A DNA stretch of 64,000 bases, taken from Site-B1 sp963827785. GTDB lineage: Bacteria; Bacteroidota; Bacteroidia; Flavobacteriales; Flavobacteriaceae. Below the pieces are notes generated by a model, which made no database searches, was not told where the DNA came from, and saw only the letters and a program-made list of their open reading frames with translations. The stretch's first letter is position 1. Every line of letters begins with the position of its first letter. Below are positions 1-8,464 of the stretch, piece after piece. The position numbers were made by a program, and so were the translations under genes. Location of the stretch: NCBI GenBank assembly GCA_963827785.1, contig CAWHCT010000043.1, positions 56,127-120,126 of the forward strand. Direction: 5' to 3'.

Positions 1-1
1 A

Positions 2-529
2 GGACGATTAACTGATAATAAAGGTAGGCTGGCAGATTTTAAAAATACCATTATTATTATGACTTCAAATATTGGAAGCCATATAATTCATGAACGATTT
101 GATGCAACAAAGGATATTGAATCGGCTATTGAAGCAGCTAAAATTGATGTACTCGCTTTGTTGAAACAAACTGTCAGACCTGAGTTCCTGAACAGAATTG
201 ATGACACCATCATGTTCACACCTTTAACAAAAGCAAATATTGTTTCCATAGTTGAGTTACAATTAAAGGGAGTTACTAAAATGATAGCTCAACAAGGGAT
301 CACTTTTGATGCAACAAAAGAGGCTATTAAATATTTGGCAGAGAAAGGCTATAATCCTGAATATGGTGCAAGACCTGTAAAGCGAGTGATTCAAAAAGAA
401 GTTTTAAATGAGTTGAGTAAAGAAATTCTTGCTGGAAAAATAAAAACAGATAGCGTAGTATTACTGGATGCATTTGATGACAAACTGGTTTTTAGAAATC
501 AAGGTGATCTGGTAACAGAAGAGTTATAA
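2..529 (+). CDS. clpB: ATP-dependent chaperone ClpB, C-terminal part
   Basis: This is the 3' end of a ClpB disaggregase; the gene begins before the window and is open from base 2. ClpB is a hexameric AAA+ protein that works with DnaK to pull apart cytoplasmic protein aggregates. What is visible is the end of the second AAA domain (TIIIMTSNIGS, then RPEFLNRID around the arginine-finger region) followed by the C-terminal small domain with the sensor-2 motif GARPVKR. The end of the protein has normal length for the family. A Rho-independent terminator follows 57 bases after the stop, so this is the last gene of its transcript. ClpA/ClpC are less likely given the RPEFLNRIDDTIMF context. Confidence 0.93.
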   Translation, partial: GRLTDNKGRLADFKNTIIIMTSNIGSHIIHERFDATKDIESAIEAAKIDVLALLKQTVRPEFLNRIDDTIMFTPLTKANIVSIVELQLKGVTKMIAQQGITFDATKEAIKYLAEKGYNPEYGARPVKRVIQKEVLNELSKEILAGKIKTDSVVLLDAFDDKLVFRNQGDLVTEEL

Positions 530-586
530 AGTCAAGTGTGTAATATTTGGCACACTTAACCGTTTTCATAATGGTTGGTTAGTTGG

Positions 587-630
587 AAAGCAACGTGAAT
601 CTTGAATTAAGAGGAACGTTGCTTTTTTTT
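587..630 (+). terminator. Rho-independent terminator after clpB
   Basis: AAAGCAACGT (587-596) pairs with ACGTTGCTTT (616-625), a perfect 10-bp stem, and runs straight into a T tract to 630. The loop is long (19 bases). It separates clpB from deoC. Confidence 0.8.
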
Positions 631-687
631 CAAACTATTCTGTATAAAATCGTATGCAAAACCTTTAAAAAATGCTAATTTTACATT

Positions 688-1350
688 ATGGAATTAAACA
701 AATTTATAGACCACACACTCCTAAAACCAACGGCAACCATTTCGGAAATTAAAAATCTTTGCAATGAAGCTAAAGAGCATAACTTTTTTTCTGTTTGTGT
801 AAATAGCAGCTACGTTAAATTAGCCAAAAAGGAATTAAAGAATTCTGAAGTAAAAGTTTGCAGTGTTATCGGATTTCCTCTTGGTGGTATGAGTGGAAAA
901 GCCAAAGTATTTGAGGCGAAACGCGCCATTAAAGATGGAGCTGATGAAATTGATATGGTTATAAATGTAGGTTTATTAAAAAGTAAGAAATATAGAAAAG
1001 TTGCAAGAGAAATTAGATCTATAAAAAAGGTCCTGCCTAAAAAAGTGCTCAAAGTAATTCTGGAAACTTGTTATTTAAGCGAGGAAGAGATCATTAAGGC
1101 CAGTGAACTTGCCTTAAGTGCAAAAGCCGATTTTATTAAAACCTCGACAGGGTTTGGAACCAGAGGGGCATCAATTGAAGATATAAAATTAATGAAAACC
1201 GTTGCAGGTGATAAAATGAAGATAAAGGCTTCGGGTGGAATTAAAGATTCTAAAACAGCCCAAGAATATATTGCTCTGGGAGTTTCTAGACTAGGGACTT
1301 CTTCAGGAATTGCAATAGTTTCTGGAACAGAATCTAAAGCAGATTATTGA
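688..1350 (+). CDS. deoC: Deoxyribose-phosphate aldolase
   Basis: Class I aldolase that splits 2-deoxyribose 5-phosphate into glyceraldehyde 3-phosphate and acetaldehyde, the last step of deoxynucleoside salvage in the cytoplasm. The 220-residue length is normal. The Schiff-base lysine is Lys151 in FIKTSTGFG, the second active-site lysine is Lys180 in KIKASGGI, and Asp89-Asp/Val-rich EIDMVINVG (87-95) forms the core strand. It sits directly before deoD, so the two work in sequence: DeoD releases (deoxy)ribose 1-phosphate and DeoC consumes the product after mutase action. The gap between them carries a 7-bp tandem repeat. The ATG at 688 is the only sensible start. Confidence 0.96.
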   Translation: MELNKFIDHTLLKPTATISEIKNLCNEAKEHNFFSVCVNSSYVKLAKKELKNSEVKVCSVIGFPLGGMSGKAKVFEAKRAIKDGADEIDMVINVGLLKSKKYRKVAREIRSIKKVLPKKVLKVILETCYLSEEEIIKASELALSAKADFIKTSTGFGTRGASIEDIKLMKTVAGDKMKIKASGGIKDSKTAQEYIALGVSRLGTSSGIAIVSGTESKADY

Positions 1351-1375
1351 TGCTATTTCAGAAACAAGTATCAAA

Positions 1376-1417
1376 CTTTTAACTTTTAACTTTTAACTTT
1401 TAACTTTTAACTTTTAA
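1376..1417. repeat. Six tandem copies of a 7-bp unit (CTTTTAA)
   Basis: Six perfect head-to-tail copies of CTTTTAA fill the space between deoC and deoD, ending 8 bases before the deoD start. A looser version of the same motif lies just before the rplS promoter near 61286-61322. It may be slippage-prone spacer DNA; no coding role is visible. Confidence 0.9.
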
Positions 1418-1425
1418 CTAAAATA

Positions 1426-2124
1426 ATGAGTGTTCATATTGAAGCCAAAAAAGGTGAAATTGCCGAGACCATTTTATTACCGGGAGATCCATTACGTGCA
1501 AAATGGATAGCTGATACTTTTTTTGAGGATCCTGTTTGTTTTAATACTGTAAGAAATATGCTGGGTTTTACAGGAAAGTACAATGGTAAACGCGTTTCTG
1601 TTATGGGAACAGGAATGGGAGTACCAAGTATTTCAATTTATGCCCATGAACTTATTAATGCTTATGGTGTAAAAAATCTAATTCGTGTTGGAAGTGCAGG
1701 TTCCTATCAAAATGACATTAAGATACGAGATGTGGTTTTAGCAATGGCGGCCTCTTCGAATTCAGGAGTCAATGAACTACGTTTTGGAGGTGCAGACTAT
1801 GCTCCTACTGCTAATTTTGGTCTTTTCACAAAAGCAGTGGAGATAGCAAAAAAGAAAAAAATCGAAGTTAAAGCTGGTAACGTATTTACAAGTGATGAGT
1901 TTTATGCAGATGATTTTGAATCGTATAAAAAATGGTCAAAATTTGGTGTTTTGTGTGTAGAAATGGAAACAGCAGGTTTATATACAGTAGCAGCAAAACA
2001 TAATGTAAATGCCTTGTCAATATTAACAATATCCGATTCTCTTGTAACAGGTGAACGCACTACTACCAAGGAAAGAGAAACTACATTTAAAAGTATGGTG
2101 GAAATTGCCTTAGAATTGGCTTAA
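1426..2124 (+). CDS. deoD: Purine-nucleoside phosphorylase, DeoD type
   Basis: Phosphorolyses purine (deoxy)nucleosides to the free base and (deoxy)ribose 1-phosphate; hexameric cytoplasmic enzyme of the nucleoside phosphorylase-I family. The phosphate loop LLPGDPLRAKWIA is at residues 17-29, the sugar-binding VEMETAGLY at 178-186, and the catalytic aspartate is Asp204 in TISDSLVTGE. At 232 residues it has the normal DeoD length. It follows deoC on the same strand after 75 bases and probably shares its transcript, although the tandem CTTTTAA repeat in the gap could hold a promoter. The next gene starts 9 bases downstream. Confidence 0.96.
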   Translation: MSVHIEAKKGEIAETILLPGDPLRAKWIADTFFEDPVCFNTVRNMLGFTGKYNGKRVSVMGTGMGVPSISIYAHELINAYGVKNLIRVGSAGSYQNDIKIRDVVLAMAASSNSGVNELRFGGADYAPTANFGLFTKAVEIAKKKKIEVKAGNVFTSDEFYADDFESYKKWSKFGVLCVEMETAGLYTVAAKHNVNALSILTISDSLVTGERTTTKERETTFKSMVEIALELA

Positions 2125-2133
2125 TTCTTCAAT

Positions 2134-2643
2134 ATGAAATTATACTTTATCTATTTTCTTTCAGCTTTCCTGCTTTTTCTATCATGCACAAAGGAAGTGA
2201 AAGATCACAAGACAACCTCTTATTACTTGATACGCCATGCTGAAAAAGATAGAAGTGATATTAATAACCCCGATCCACATCTTAATGTTTTGGGGCTCCA
2301 AAGAGCAGAAAAATGGTCAAATACGTTAAAACATATTTCTTTTGATGAAATTTATTCAACTAAGTATAACCGAACAATAGAAACAGTCGAGCCTTTAGCA
2401 AAGCAAAGGCTAAAGGAAATAAAGATCTACGATCCCGAAAATTTCGATTTGACAAACTTTTTAAACTTAACTAAAGGAAAAACGGTATTAATTGTTGGAC
2501 ATAGTAATACGATTCCTGGATTGGTCAATAAAATAATTAAAAAGGAAAAATACGATCAAATAGAAGACTCCAATAATTCCAATTTATACATAATATATAG
2601 CAAGGGTGGATCAATTTCTGATGCCTTATTAGTGATTGAATAG
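2134..2643 (+). CDS. Histidine phosphatase family lipoprotein
   Basis: A small (169 aa) phosphoglycerate-mutase-like phosphatase attached to a membrane by lipid. The N terminus is a lipoprotein signal with the lipobox ending at Cys18 (LLFLSC). The catalytic RHAEK motif is at residues 34-38 with His35 as the phospho-acceptor, and the second histidine is His123 in VGHSNT. This points to a periplasm-facing phosphatase (SixA/PhoE-like group), but the substrate cannot be told from sequence. It starts 9 bases after deoD, so it is probably cotranscribed with nucleoside salvage; a role in phosphate release from extracellular compounds is only an inference. Confidence 0.85.
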   Translation: MKLYFIYFLSAFLLFLSCTKEVKDHKTTSYYLIRHAEKDRSDINNPDPHLNVLGLQRAEKWSNTLKHISFDEIYSTKYNRTIETVEPLAKQRLKEIKIYDPENFDLTNFLNLTKGKTVLIVGHSNTIPGLVNKIIKKEKYDQIEDSNNSNLYIIYSKGGSISDALLVIE

Positions 2644-2715
2644 ATACAGTTAACGATATTTTTTGTATCTTTTTACCATTAAGCGAATAAAAATACTGCT
2701 TATCTAATATTTTAT

Positions 2716-2744
2716 TTGGCATGGTATGTGATTCAGTATCTTTG
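2716..2744 (+). promoter_or_regulatory. Flavobacterial promoter (TTG-N18-TATCTTTG)
   Basis: TTG at 2716-2718 and TATCTTTG at 2737-2744, separated by 18 bases, match the Bacteroidota consensus TTG-N17-19-TAnnTTTG. It places transcription start near 2751 and decides the start codon of the next gene: the ATG at 2721 lies inside the promoter, so the ATG at 2763 must be used. Confidence 0.75.
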
Positions 2745-2762
2745 GGTAAATGTCCCCAAGTC

Positions 2763-3356
2763 ATGAAAAAAATTATATTCTTCTCGGTATTTATTTTTAC
2801 ATCAATTTTATTGAATGCTCAAGAGAATTGGATCAGTTTTAAAGATTATCCAACAGATTTAGTTATTAACGTAGAAGAAAGTTCTGATGTAAAGGATACT
2901 CCCTTTGTATTCATTAACAGACAGGATGAACCTCATAACTATTTGTTGCCTGTTAAATTGATAACCGAGAGTTATGATGGCATACCTGATATGGATATAA
3001 AAATAAATAGCATTGCTGCATCTTATGACAATAAGGGTAGGCTAATGATCTATTTTAGAGGTAAAATTGATATGTCATGTTGCTATCCATCTCCTGTTGC
3101 AATAAAATTCTATGATTCTAAAGGTAATTTAATTCAATTAGCCAAGAGTGATGAAAAAGGCAATTTTAAGGTGAAAAGTATTAATGGAAACATAATTGAG
3201 ATAAGTAAAGGTAGAATCAAATTTAATTTCTCAAAACTTCAGACATTTGATGGAAATGCCGATGTACGTTATGCTTATATGGGTGTTTATAAAAAGCCTA
3301 TTGATCGTCAGTTTGAATCTTCTCAACAAGCTGAAATAGTGAATACTCAAAGATAA
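2763..3356 (+). CDS. Secreted protein of unknown function (paralogue of 3473-4054)
   Basis: Not a family I can name. The protein (197 aa from the ATG at 2763) begins with a clear signal peptide ending LLNAQ, so it is exported. The rest looks beta-rich. It shares a conserved core with the next gene: a PVKL strand, GKIDMSCC (Cys-Cys pair), a YDSKGNLIQ strand, and KSINGNIIEI followed by KIKFNF-like residues. The repeated strand pattern with a GNF/GSF turn resembles a carboxypeptidase-regulatory-like beta sandwich, but that is inference. The upstream in-frame ATG at 2721 is rejected because it sits in the promoter. Nothing indicates a substrate or partner. Confidence 0.75.
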   Translation: MKKIIFFSVFIFTSILLNAQENWISFKDYPTDLVINVEESSDVKDTPFVFINRQDEPHNYLLPVKLITESYDGIPDMDIKINSIAASYDNKGRLMIYFRGKIDMSCCYPSPVAIKFYDSKGNLIQLAKSDEKGNFKVKSINGNIIEISKGRIKFNFSKLQTFDGNADVRYAYMGVYKKPIDRQFESSQQAEIVNTQR

Positions 3357-3472
3357 TTCAATATTAAAATATATTGGTTTTCGATTTATAATTTATTTTA
3401 TTTCTTTCAATTGAAATTGGGGTTTAACTTCAACTTTTAGTATATTTCAATATTAATTTATATACAATACGA

Positions 3473-4054
3473 ATGAAACGAATAATACTTTTAGCATTTT
3501 TCTTTAGTTTGTTTTCTTTCTCATTCGCACAAACTAAAAAGGAATATCAAGACCCGGCTTTTTGGATCGATCTGGATCAAAAAAAAGATGGAATTACTGT
3601 TAAACTTACTTCACTTGACGGAAAAGAGAATTATTTGTATGCTCCGGTTAAACTACTTGCCAAAGATGACGGTAGACTAGTCCCATTGAAAATATCTCTT
3701 GATTCTATTATATATGAAACTGTTGACAAATCTAGACAAATTGTCTATCTGGATGGTAAAATAGATCTTTCCTGCTGCAGAAATAGACCTTTGAATATGG
3801 AACTTTATGATAAGGACGACAATTTAATTCAGTATGCACGAACAGAAAGTGATGGAAGTTTTAAGTTAAAATCCATAAATGGAAATATCCTTGAAATTAA
3901 AAACAAAAAAATTAAATTCAATTTTAAGAAAATAAAAACCATTGATGTCAATTTGGATGAACGCTTTGCTTCTCTGGAAAGGAATAAAACATTAAGTAGG
4001 GAAAAAATTCAAAGATTACGAAAACGAGAGAAAACAAAGATTCGTAATAATTAG
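3473..4054 (+). CDS. Secreted protein of unknown function (paralogue of 2763-3356)
   Basis: A 193-residue exported protein with a signal peptide ending FSFAQ. It is a diverged tandem duplicate of the preceding gene: both carry APVKLL/LPVKLI, GKIDLSCC/GKIDMSCC, NLIQ, a G-S/N-F turn, and KSINGNILEI followed by IKFNFKK. The adjacent cysteines are kept in both copies, which suggests a structural or metal/redox role, though this is inferred. The C terminus is strongly basic (RLRKREKTKIR) unlike its partner. The 116-base gap between the two is AT-rich, with no clear terminator. Convergent with the following minus-strand gene. Confidence 0.75.
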   Translation: MKRIILLAFFFSLFSFSFAQTKKEYQDPAFWIDLDQKKDGITVKLTSLDGKENYLYAPVKLLAKDDGRLVPLKISLDSIIYETVDKSRQIVYLDGKIDLSCCRNRPLNMELYDKDDNLIQYARTESDGSFKLKSINGNILEIKNKKIKFNFKKIKTIDVNLDERFASLERNKTLSREKIQRLRKREKTKIRNN

Positions 4055-4081
4055 TTATAATAAACAAGGAATAATTCAATC

Positions 4082-4849
4082 CTATTCCACCTTTATATTT
4101 TTCAATTCTATCTTTGAAAGTAATTCAAGCTTATTCTCTTGAAATAATTGATCTAACTCCTTCAACTTAGCTTCCTTTTCTTTTGGCTCGTAGTTTTCAT
4201 AATCTACAAATCTTATTCCTTTAATATATCGCTCATTATAAGCTTTTCTAAATCGCATACCTCCACCATTATCATGAAAGGAATAAGCTAAATAATCAAT
4301 TTTATAGTCTTCATTTCCAACCCAATAAATAAAGACATCTTCAAAATCATTGCCTCCACCAATTTCATCAAAGGTCACTTTGATCTTGCTATATTCTTTA
4401 TCGTTTATTGTTGCCGAACCCAAATAATCTTTATAAACAGCAGAATCATTAAGTCCATATGGAAGGACTGAAAAATAATGTACAGAATTCACTGAATTTG
4501 CATAGTTATCAGCTATGCTATCAGGTAGATTTTGTAATTCATCATTTATAAATCTTTTGAATCCTGAATTTGAAAGTTCATCGTTTACAAGCCCAATAGA
4601 GTCCTTAATACTTCTTTCTAAAACAAATAAACCATTGTTCCTTGTGGCTTTATAGTTCTTATCTCTAAATTGAAATGCTATAGTAGAATTTTTAATTTTC
4701 TCTCCACCTGAAATCTTAATAGCTTCATTTATTGCAAGTTTAGCCACATCCTGAGAAGTTTCTTTTTGCTTACAAGACAAAGAACTAATGAGGAAAACCA
4801 GACTATAAAGAAATGTACGTTTTATCATTTTTTTTAACATAGATAGCAA
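4082..4849 (-). CDS. DUF6503-like lipoprotein
   Basis: A lipid-anchored envelope protein of about 250 residues. A hydrophobic N-terminal segment ends in a lipobox, SSLSC, with Cys26 counted from the first ATG; the later ATGs at residues 4 and 8 would give a tighter signal peptide and may be the true start. Features such as HYFSVLPYGLND, a central beta-rich part and KIDYLAYSFHDNGGG recall the DUF6503 family of Bacteroidota lipoproteins; I am moderately sure of that name. Function unknown. It is transcribed towards the secreted-protein pair and away from smpB. Confidence 0.7.
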   Translation of the reverse strand: MLSMLKKMIKRTFLYSLVFLISSLSCKQKETSQDVAKLAINEAIKISGGEKIKNSTIAFQFRDKNYKATRNNGLFVLERSIKDSIGLVNDELSNSGFKRFINDELQNLPDSIADNYANSVNSVHYFSVLPYGLNDSAVYKDYLGSATINDKEYSKIKVTFDEIGGGNDFEDVFIYWVGNEDYKIDYLAYSFHDNGGGMRFRKAYNERYIKGIRFVDYENYEPKEKEAKLKELDQLFQENKLELLSKIELKNIKVE

Positions 4850-4894
4850 AGCTACTTAATACTTAACAATAATATTAAATTAGGGTTAAATTAT

Positions 4895-4902
4895 TACCTT
4901 TG
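4895..4902 (+). promoter_or_regulatory. -7 box TACCTTTG of smpB
   Basis: TACCTTTG matches the flavobacterial -7 consensus and ends only 5 bases before the smpB ATG at 4908, so the mRNA would start at or next to the start codon (leaderless). No good -33 TTG is visible at the right distance. Confidence 0.5.
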
Positions 4903-4907
4903 GCACA

Positions 4908-5366
4908 ATGCAAAAAAATATCAACATACAAAACAAAAAAGCTCGTTTTCAGTATGATATACTCGAAAAATTTACGGCCGGTATAGTGTTAACCGGAACT
5001 GAAATTAAATCGATAAGAAACAGCAAGGCATCAATAACAGAAAGTTTTTGTGAGTTCAATGATAACGCTGAATTGTTTGTAGTTAATATGTCTATTGAGG
5101 AATATATTTATGGAACTCATTACAATCATAAACCAAAAGCAGAACGCAAGTTATTGCTTAATAAAAAAGAGCTTAAAAAACTTCATAAAGAAGTAAAAAA
5201 CTCTGGTTTAACAATTGTTCCCTTAAAATTGTTTATTAATGATAAGGGATACGCTAAGCTAATCATAGCGCTTGCCAAAGGAAAAAAGATTTATGATAAG
5301 CGAGAAACAATAAAGGACAGAGATAATAAAAGAAACTTGGATAGAATAAAGAAAAACTTTAAATGA
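4908..5366 (+). CDS. smpB: SsrA-binding protein SmpB
   Basis: RNA-binding partner of tmRNA in trans-translation: it delivers tmRNA to stalled ribosomes, mimicking a codon-anticodon arm. The 152 residues cover the whole family: the opening NKKARFQYDILEKF, the conserved GIVLTGTEIKSIR, EEYIYGTHYNHKP, the LLLNKKEL helix, and a lysine-rich C-terminal tail (KGKKIYDKRETIKDRD) that inserts into the ribosomal mRNA channel. Single gene under its own promoter box; the tmRNA gene itself is not in this window. Confidence 0.97.
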   Translation: MQKNINIQNKKARFQYDILEKFTAGIVLTGTEIKSIRNSKASITESFCEFNDNAELFVVNMSIEEYIYGTHYNHKPKAERKLLLNKKELKKLHKEVKNSGLTIVPLKLFINDKGYAKLIIALAKGKKIYDKRETIKDRDNKRNLDRIKKNFK

Positions 5367-5444
5367 TTTACCTGACTATTTAAGATTTAAGAAACAATTA
5401 TTTCTATGTTAACTCGTTAACCACATTAACCCTTATATGAACAA

Positions 5445-7907
5445 ATGAAGTTTAGATTTTTTCTGTTTCTTTTTTTCTTTACAACGCTTCAATTGCTCTC
5501 TCAAATTAAGGGAATCGTAAAAAATGATAAAAATGAACCGCTCCCTTTTGTAAATATCTATATCGAAAATACCTATAGGGGGACAACCACGAATACGGAA
5601 GGAAATTATGAACTATTGGTTTCCGATCCAAAATCTTACACGATCGTTTTTCAGTATTTGGGTTACAAGACAATTAAACGACCAATAGAAATAAAATCTT
5701 TCCCTTTTGAACTTAATGTAGTCATGGAAGAAGAAAATATTTCATTGAATGAGGTCATTGTGAATGTCCAGGAAAATCCGGCAGATAAGATCATTAGAAT
5801 GGCCATTAAGAATAGAAGAAAAAATCTGTCAAAATATGATGCCTTTAAAGCAGATTTTTATTCACGTGGACTGATTCGGATCAAGAATGCACCTGAGAAA
5901 ATATTAGGCCAGGAAATAGGTGATCTTGGAGGAGGTCTTGACTCTACTCGCAGCGGTATTATTTATCTGTCTGAAACAATTTCTAAAATTGAATATAAAA
6001 GACCGGATAAATTAAAAGAGAAAATACTAGCCTCAAAAGTAAGTGGAGATGACAACGGATTTAGTTTTAACAACGCCAATGATGTGAATTTTAATTTTTA
6101 TAATAATACTATTGAAATTGAAAACAAGCTAATTTCTCCAATTTCAGATTATGCCTTCAACTACTACAGATACAAATTAGTTGGAGATTTTTATGATGAT
6201 AATGGTAACCTGATCAATAAAATAAAGGTGATTCCCAAACGTAATAATGACGGAATATTTTCGGGATTCGTATATATTGTTGAAGACCAATGGTCATTCT
6301 ATGCTCTGGAACTGGTTGTTACAGGTCAGCAAGCCAAAATTCCTGCTGCCGACACTATAAAACTTCAGCAGTCATTTTCATATTCAAAAACTGATGAGCT
6401 TTGGGCATTGATTTCGCAAAGTATAGATTTTAATTACAGTGTCTTAGGAATTAACGGTGATGGTCGATTTACCGCTGTATACAGCAATTACAATTTTAAT
6501 CCTGGATTTACCAAAAGAACATTTTCTCGTGAATTGCTCGCTTTTGAAGAGGAAGCCAATAAAAAGGATTCTATATACTGGAGCAAAATTCGTCCGGTTC
6601 CGTTATCTGAGGAAGAAATCACCGATTACCTTAATAAAGATAGTATACAAATAGTCAGGAAATCCAAAACCTATCTTGATTCTGTTGATACTTCGAGAAA
6701 TAAATTCAAACTAAGTGGTCTGGTAACAGGTTTTAATTATTCCAATTCCTACAAGAATTGGAATGTTGGGATAAGCCCGCCACTTTTAACCTTTACTTAT
6801 AACACAGTTCAAGGGCACAATGGCAACGTGAATTTTAATTTCAGAAAGAATTTTGACGAGTACAGACGTTATCTTGATATAACATTTAAGAACAATTTTG
6901 GTCTATCGGACAAACGATACCGCATGAATGGCAGTTTAACCTATAAACTAAATAATATTTCAAAGCCTTTTTTGGGTATATCGGGCGGAACAGTCGTTCA
7001 ACAATTTAATAGTATTGAACCCATTTCAAGACGCATAAACTCCTTTAGTACCCTGTTCTTTGAAGACAACTACATGAAAGTTTACGACAGGTTTTTTAGT
7101 CAAATGGATTATTCACAAGAACTGTTTAATGGCTTCAGGTTTTATTCAAGTTTAAGTTTTGAAAGACGCAAACCACTTTTTAATAATTCTAACTGGTCCA
7201 TAACCGATGAGCCTGATGACTTTTTAACTAGTAATAATCCTCTTGATGAAACTGCATTCGGCATTGCTCCTTTTGAAAAGCATAATATATTTAAGCTTAA
7301 TCTGACAGGAAGAATTAGATTTGGACAAACTTATTTCAGTTATCCCGGAAGTAAAGCAACTATTGTCAACAATAAATTTCCAACTGTATTCCTAACCTAT
7401 AAAAAAGGATTTGGGTCTTCAAATTCAAAGTACAATTTTAATCAAATTCAGGCTAGATTAACTCAGAATTTGGATGTCAGCAATAAAGGAACTTTTGAAT
7501 ATAACTTAAAGTTTGGTGAATTTTTTAATTCTGAAGAAGCCGCATTCATGGACTACCATCATTTTAATGGCAATCTCACACACGTTGGCGAAAGTAATTA
7601 TCTGGATAAATTCAATAATTTACCTTATTATACAATGAGTACGAATAAGGGATATGCCGAATTCCACGCTGAGCATGATTTTAAAGGTTATGTATTGAAT
7701 AAGATTCCATTGTTAAATAAGCTAAGTTTCAATCTTGTTCTTGGAGCACATGCTTTGTCGGTTGAAAACCAAAAACCGTATCAGGAATATACAGTTGGCT
7801 TAAAGAATATTGGATGGGGAAAATTCAGAATATTACGTTTTGACTATTTAAGATCTTATCAAAGTGGTTTTTTAAATGATGTGCTTATCTTTGGAGTAAG
7901 TTTGTGA
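5445..7907 (+). CDS. DUF5686 / carboxypeptidase-regulatory-like outer-membrane protein
   Basis: A large (820 aa) outer-membrane protein typical of Bacteroidota. It opens with a signal peptide (to about residue 19), then a CarboxypepD_reg-like domain (residues 20-105, with GIVKNDKNEPLPFVNIYIENT and TNTEGNYEL), and then the DUF5686 region to the end. The C-terminal half has alternating strands rich in aromatic residues and ends in a phenylalanine-like terminal strand (LIFGVSL), as expected of a beta-barrel. The N-terminal domain is like that of SusC/TonB-dependent proteins, but no TonB plug is present. Transported molecule unknown. It overlaps the next reading frame's upstream extension by only 4 bases. 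Confidence 0.88.
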   Translation: MKFRFFLFLFFFTTLQLLSQIKGIVKNDKNEPLPFVNIYIENTYRGTTTNTEGNYELLVSDPKSYTIVFQYLGYKTIKRPIEIKSFPFELNVVMEEENISLNEVIVNVQENPADKIIRMAIKNRRKNLSKYDAFKADFYSRGLIRIKNAPEKILGQEIGDLGGGLDSTRSGIIYLSETISKIEYKRPDKLKEKILASKVSGDDNGFSFNNANDVNFNFYNNTIEIENKLISPISDYAFNYYRYKLVGDFYDDNGNLINKIKVIPKRNNDGIFSGFVYIVEDQWSFYALELVVTGQQAKIPAADTIKLQQSFSYSKTDELWALISQSIDFNYSVLGINGDGRFTAVYSNYNFNPGFTKRTFSRELLAFEEEANKKDSIYWSKIRPVPLSEEEITDYLNKDSIQIVRKSKTYLDSVDTSRNKFKLSGLVTGFNYSNSYKNWNVGISPPLLTFTYNTVQGHNGNVNFNFRKNFDEYRRYLDITFKNNFGLSDKRYRMNGSLTYKLNNISKPFLGISGGTVVQQFNSIEPISRRINSFSTLFFEDNYMKVYDRFFSQMDYSQELFNGFRFYSSLSFERRKPLFNNSNWSITDEPDDFLTSNNPLDETAFGIAPFEKHNIFKLNLTGRIRFGQTYFSYPGSKATIVNNKFPTVFLTYKKGFGSSNSKYNFNQIQARLTQNLDVSNKGTFEYNLKFGEFFNSEEAAFMDYHHFNGNLTHVGESNYLDKFNNLPYYTMSTNKGYAEFHAEHDFKGYVLNKIPLLNKLSFNLVLGAHALSVENQKPYQEYTVGLKNIGWGKFRILRFDYLRSYQSGFLNDVLIFGVSL

Positions 7908-7933
7908 GAGTAATCACCAATAAAAAGTTAGAA

Positions 7934-8464
7934 ATGAAAAAAATATTAGCGCTTGTATTATTGATGTTTAGCGTTTCAATTGTAAATGCTCAGGAAAATT
8001 CTCAAATAAATTATAATGAAAAAGTTCAAACCCTAGATAGCACTGTTAAAACCTTGTATTCTATAATTAACGGAGGACAAGGTATAGAACGAAACTGGGA
8101 ACTTTTTAAATTCTTGTTTAAAGATGATGCGGAAATCATCCTGACTTTACTAAATACTCAAGATGAAAATTCTAAATTTTATCTAACTGTTGATCAATAT
8201 ATCAACAGCTATGGGAAATGGTTAGTTAAAAATGGGTTGCAGGCAAAAGAAACAGAAAGAACCATCAGTACGTTCAGGCATATGAATAACGTTACAAGCG
8301 CGTATGAGTATAGTAATACCGATAGTAATCCTGCAATTAATGGAGTAAATAGCATCAACTTATTGAACGAAAATAATCGTTGGTATATTTCAAATATCAA
8401 GTGGAATCAGGAAATAAGTGACTTAAAATCGTTACAAGAATATTTGCGGGTTTCTAAGAATTAA
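7934..8464 (+). CDS. Secreted NTF2/SnoaL-like protein
   Basis: A 176-residue exported protein. I start it at the ATG at 7934, which gives a standard signal peptide (KKILALVLLMFSVSIVNAQ); the in-frame start at 7904 would add ten residues that spoil it. The remainder (LYSIINGGQGIERNWELFKFLF, then a tail of WYISNIKWNQE) has the layout of the nuclear-transport-factor-2/SnoaL-like fold, a small cone-shaped domain used by many enzymes and binding proteins. No catalytic residues can be assigned. It follows the DUF5686 gene after 26 bases and is probably cotranscribed. It converges with pcm, overlapping it by 4 bases. Confidence 0.75.
   Translation: MKKILALVLLMFSVSIVNAQENSQINYNEKVQTLDSTVKTLYSIINGGQGIERNWELFKFLFKDDAEIILTLLNTQDENSKFYLTVDQYINSYGKWLVKNGLQAKETERTISTFRHMNNVTSAYEYSNTDSNPAINGVNSINLLNENNRWYISNIKWNQEISDLKSLQEYLRVSKN

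Noticed and set aside
2721..2763. Longer start for the first secreted protein
   Set aside because: It falls within the promoter and would put 14 polar residues before the signal peptide.
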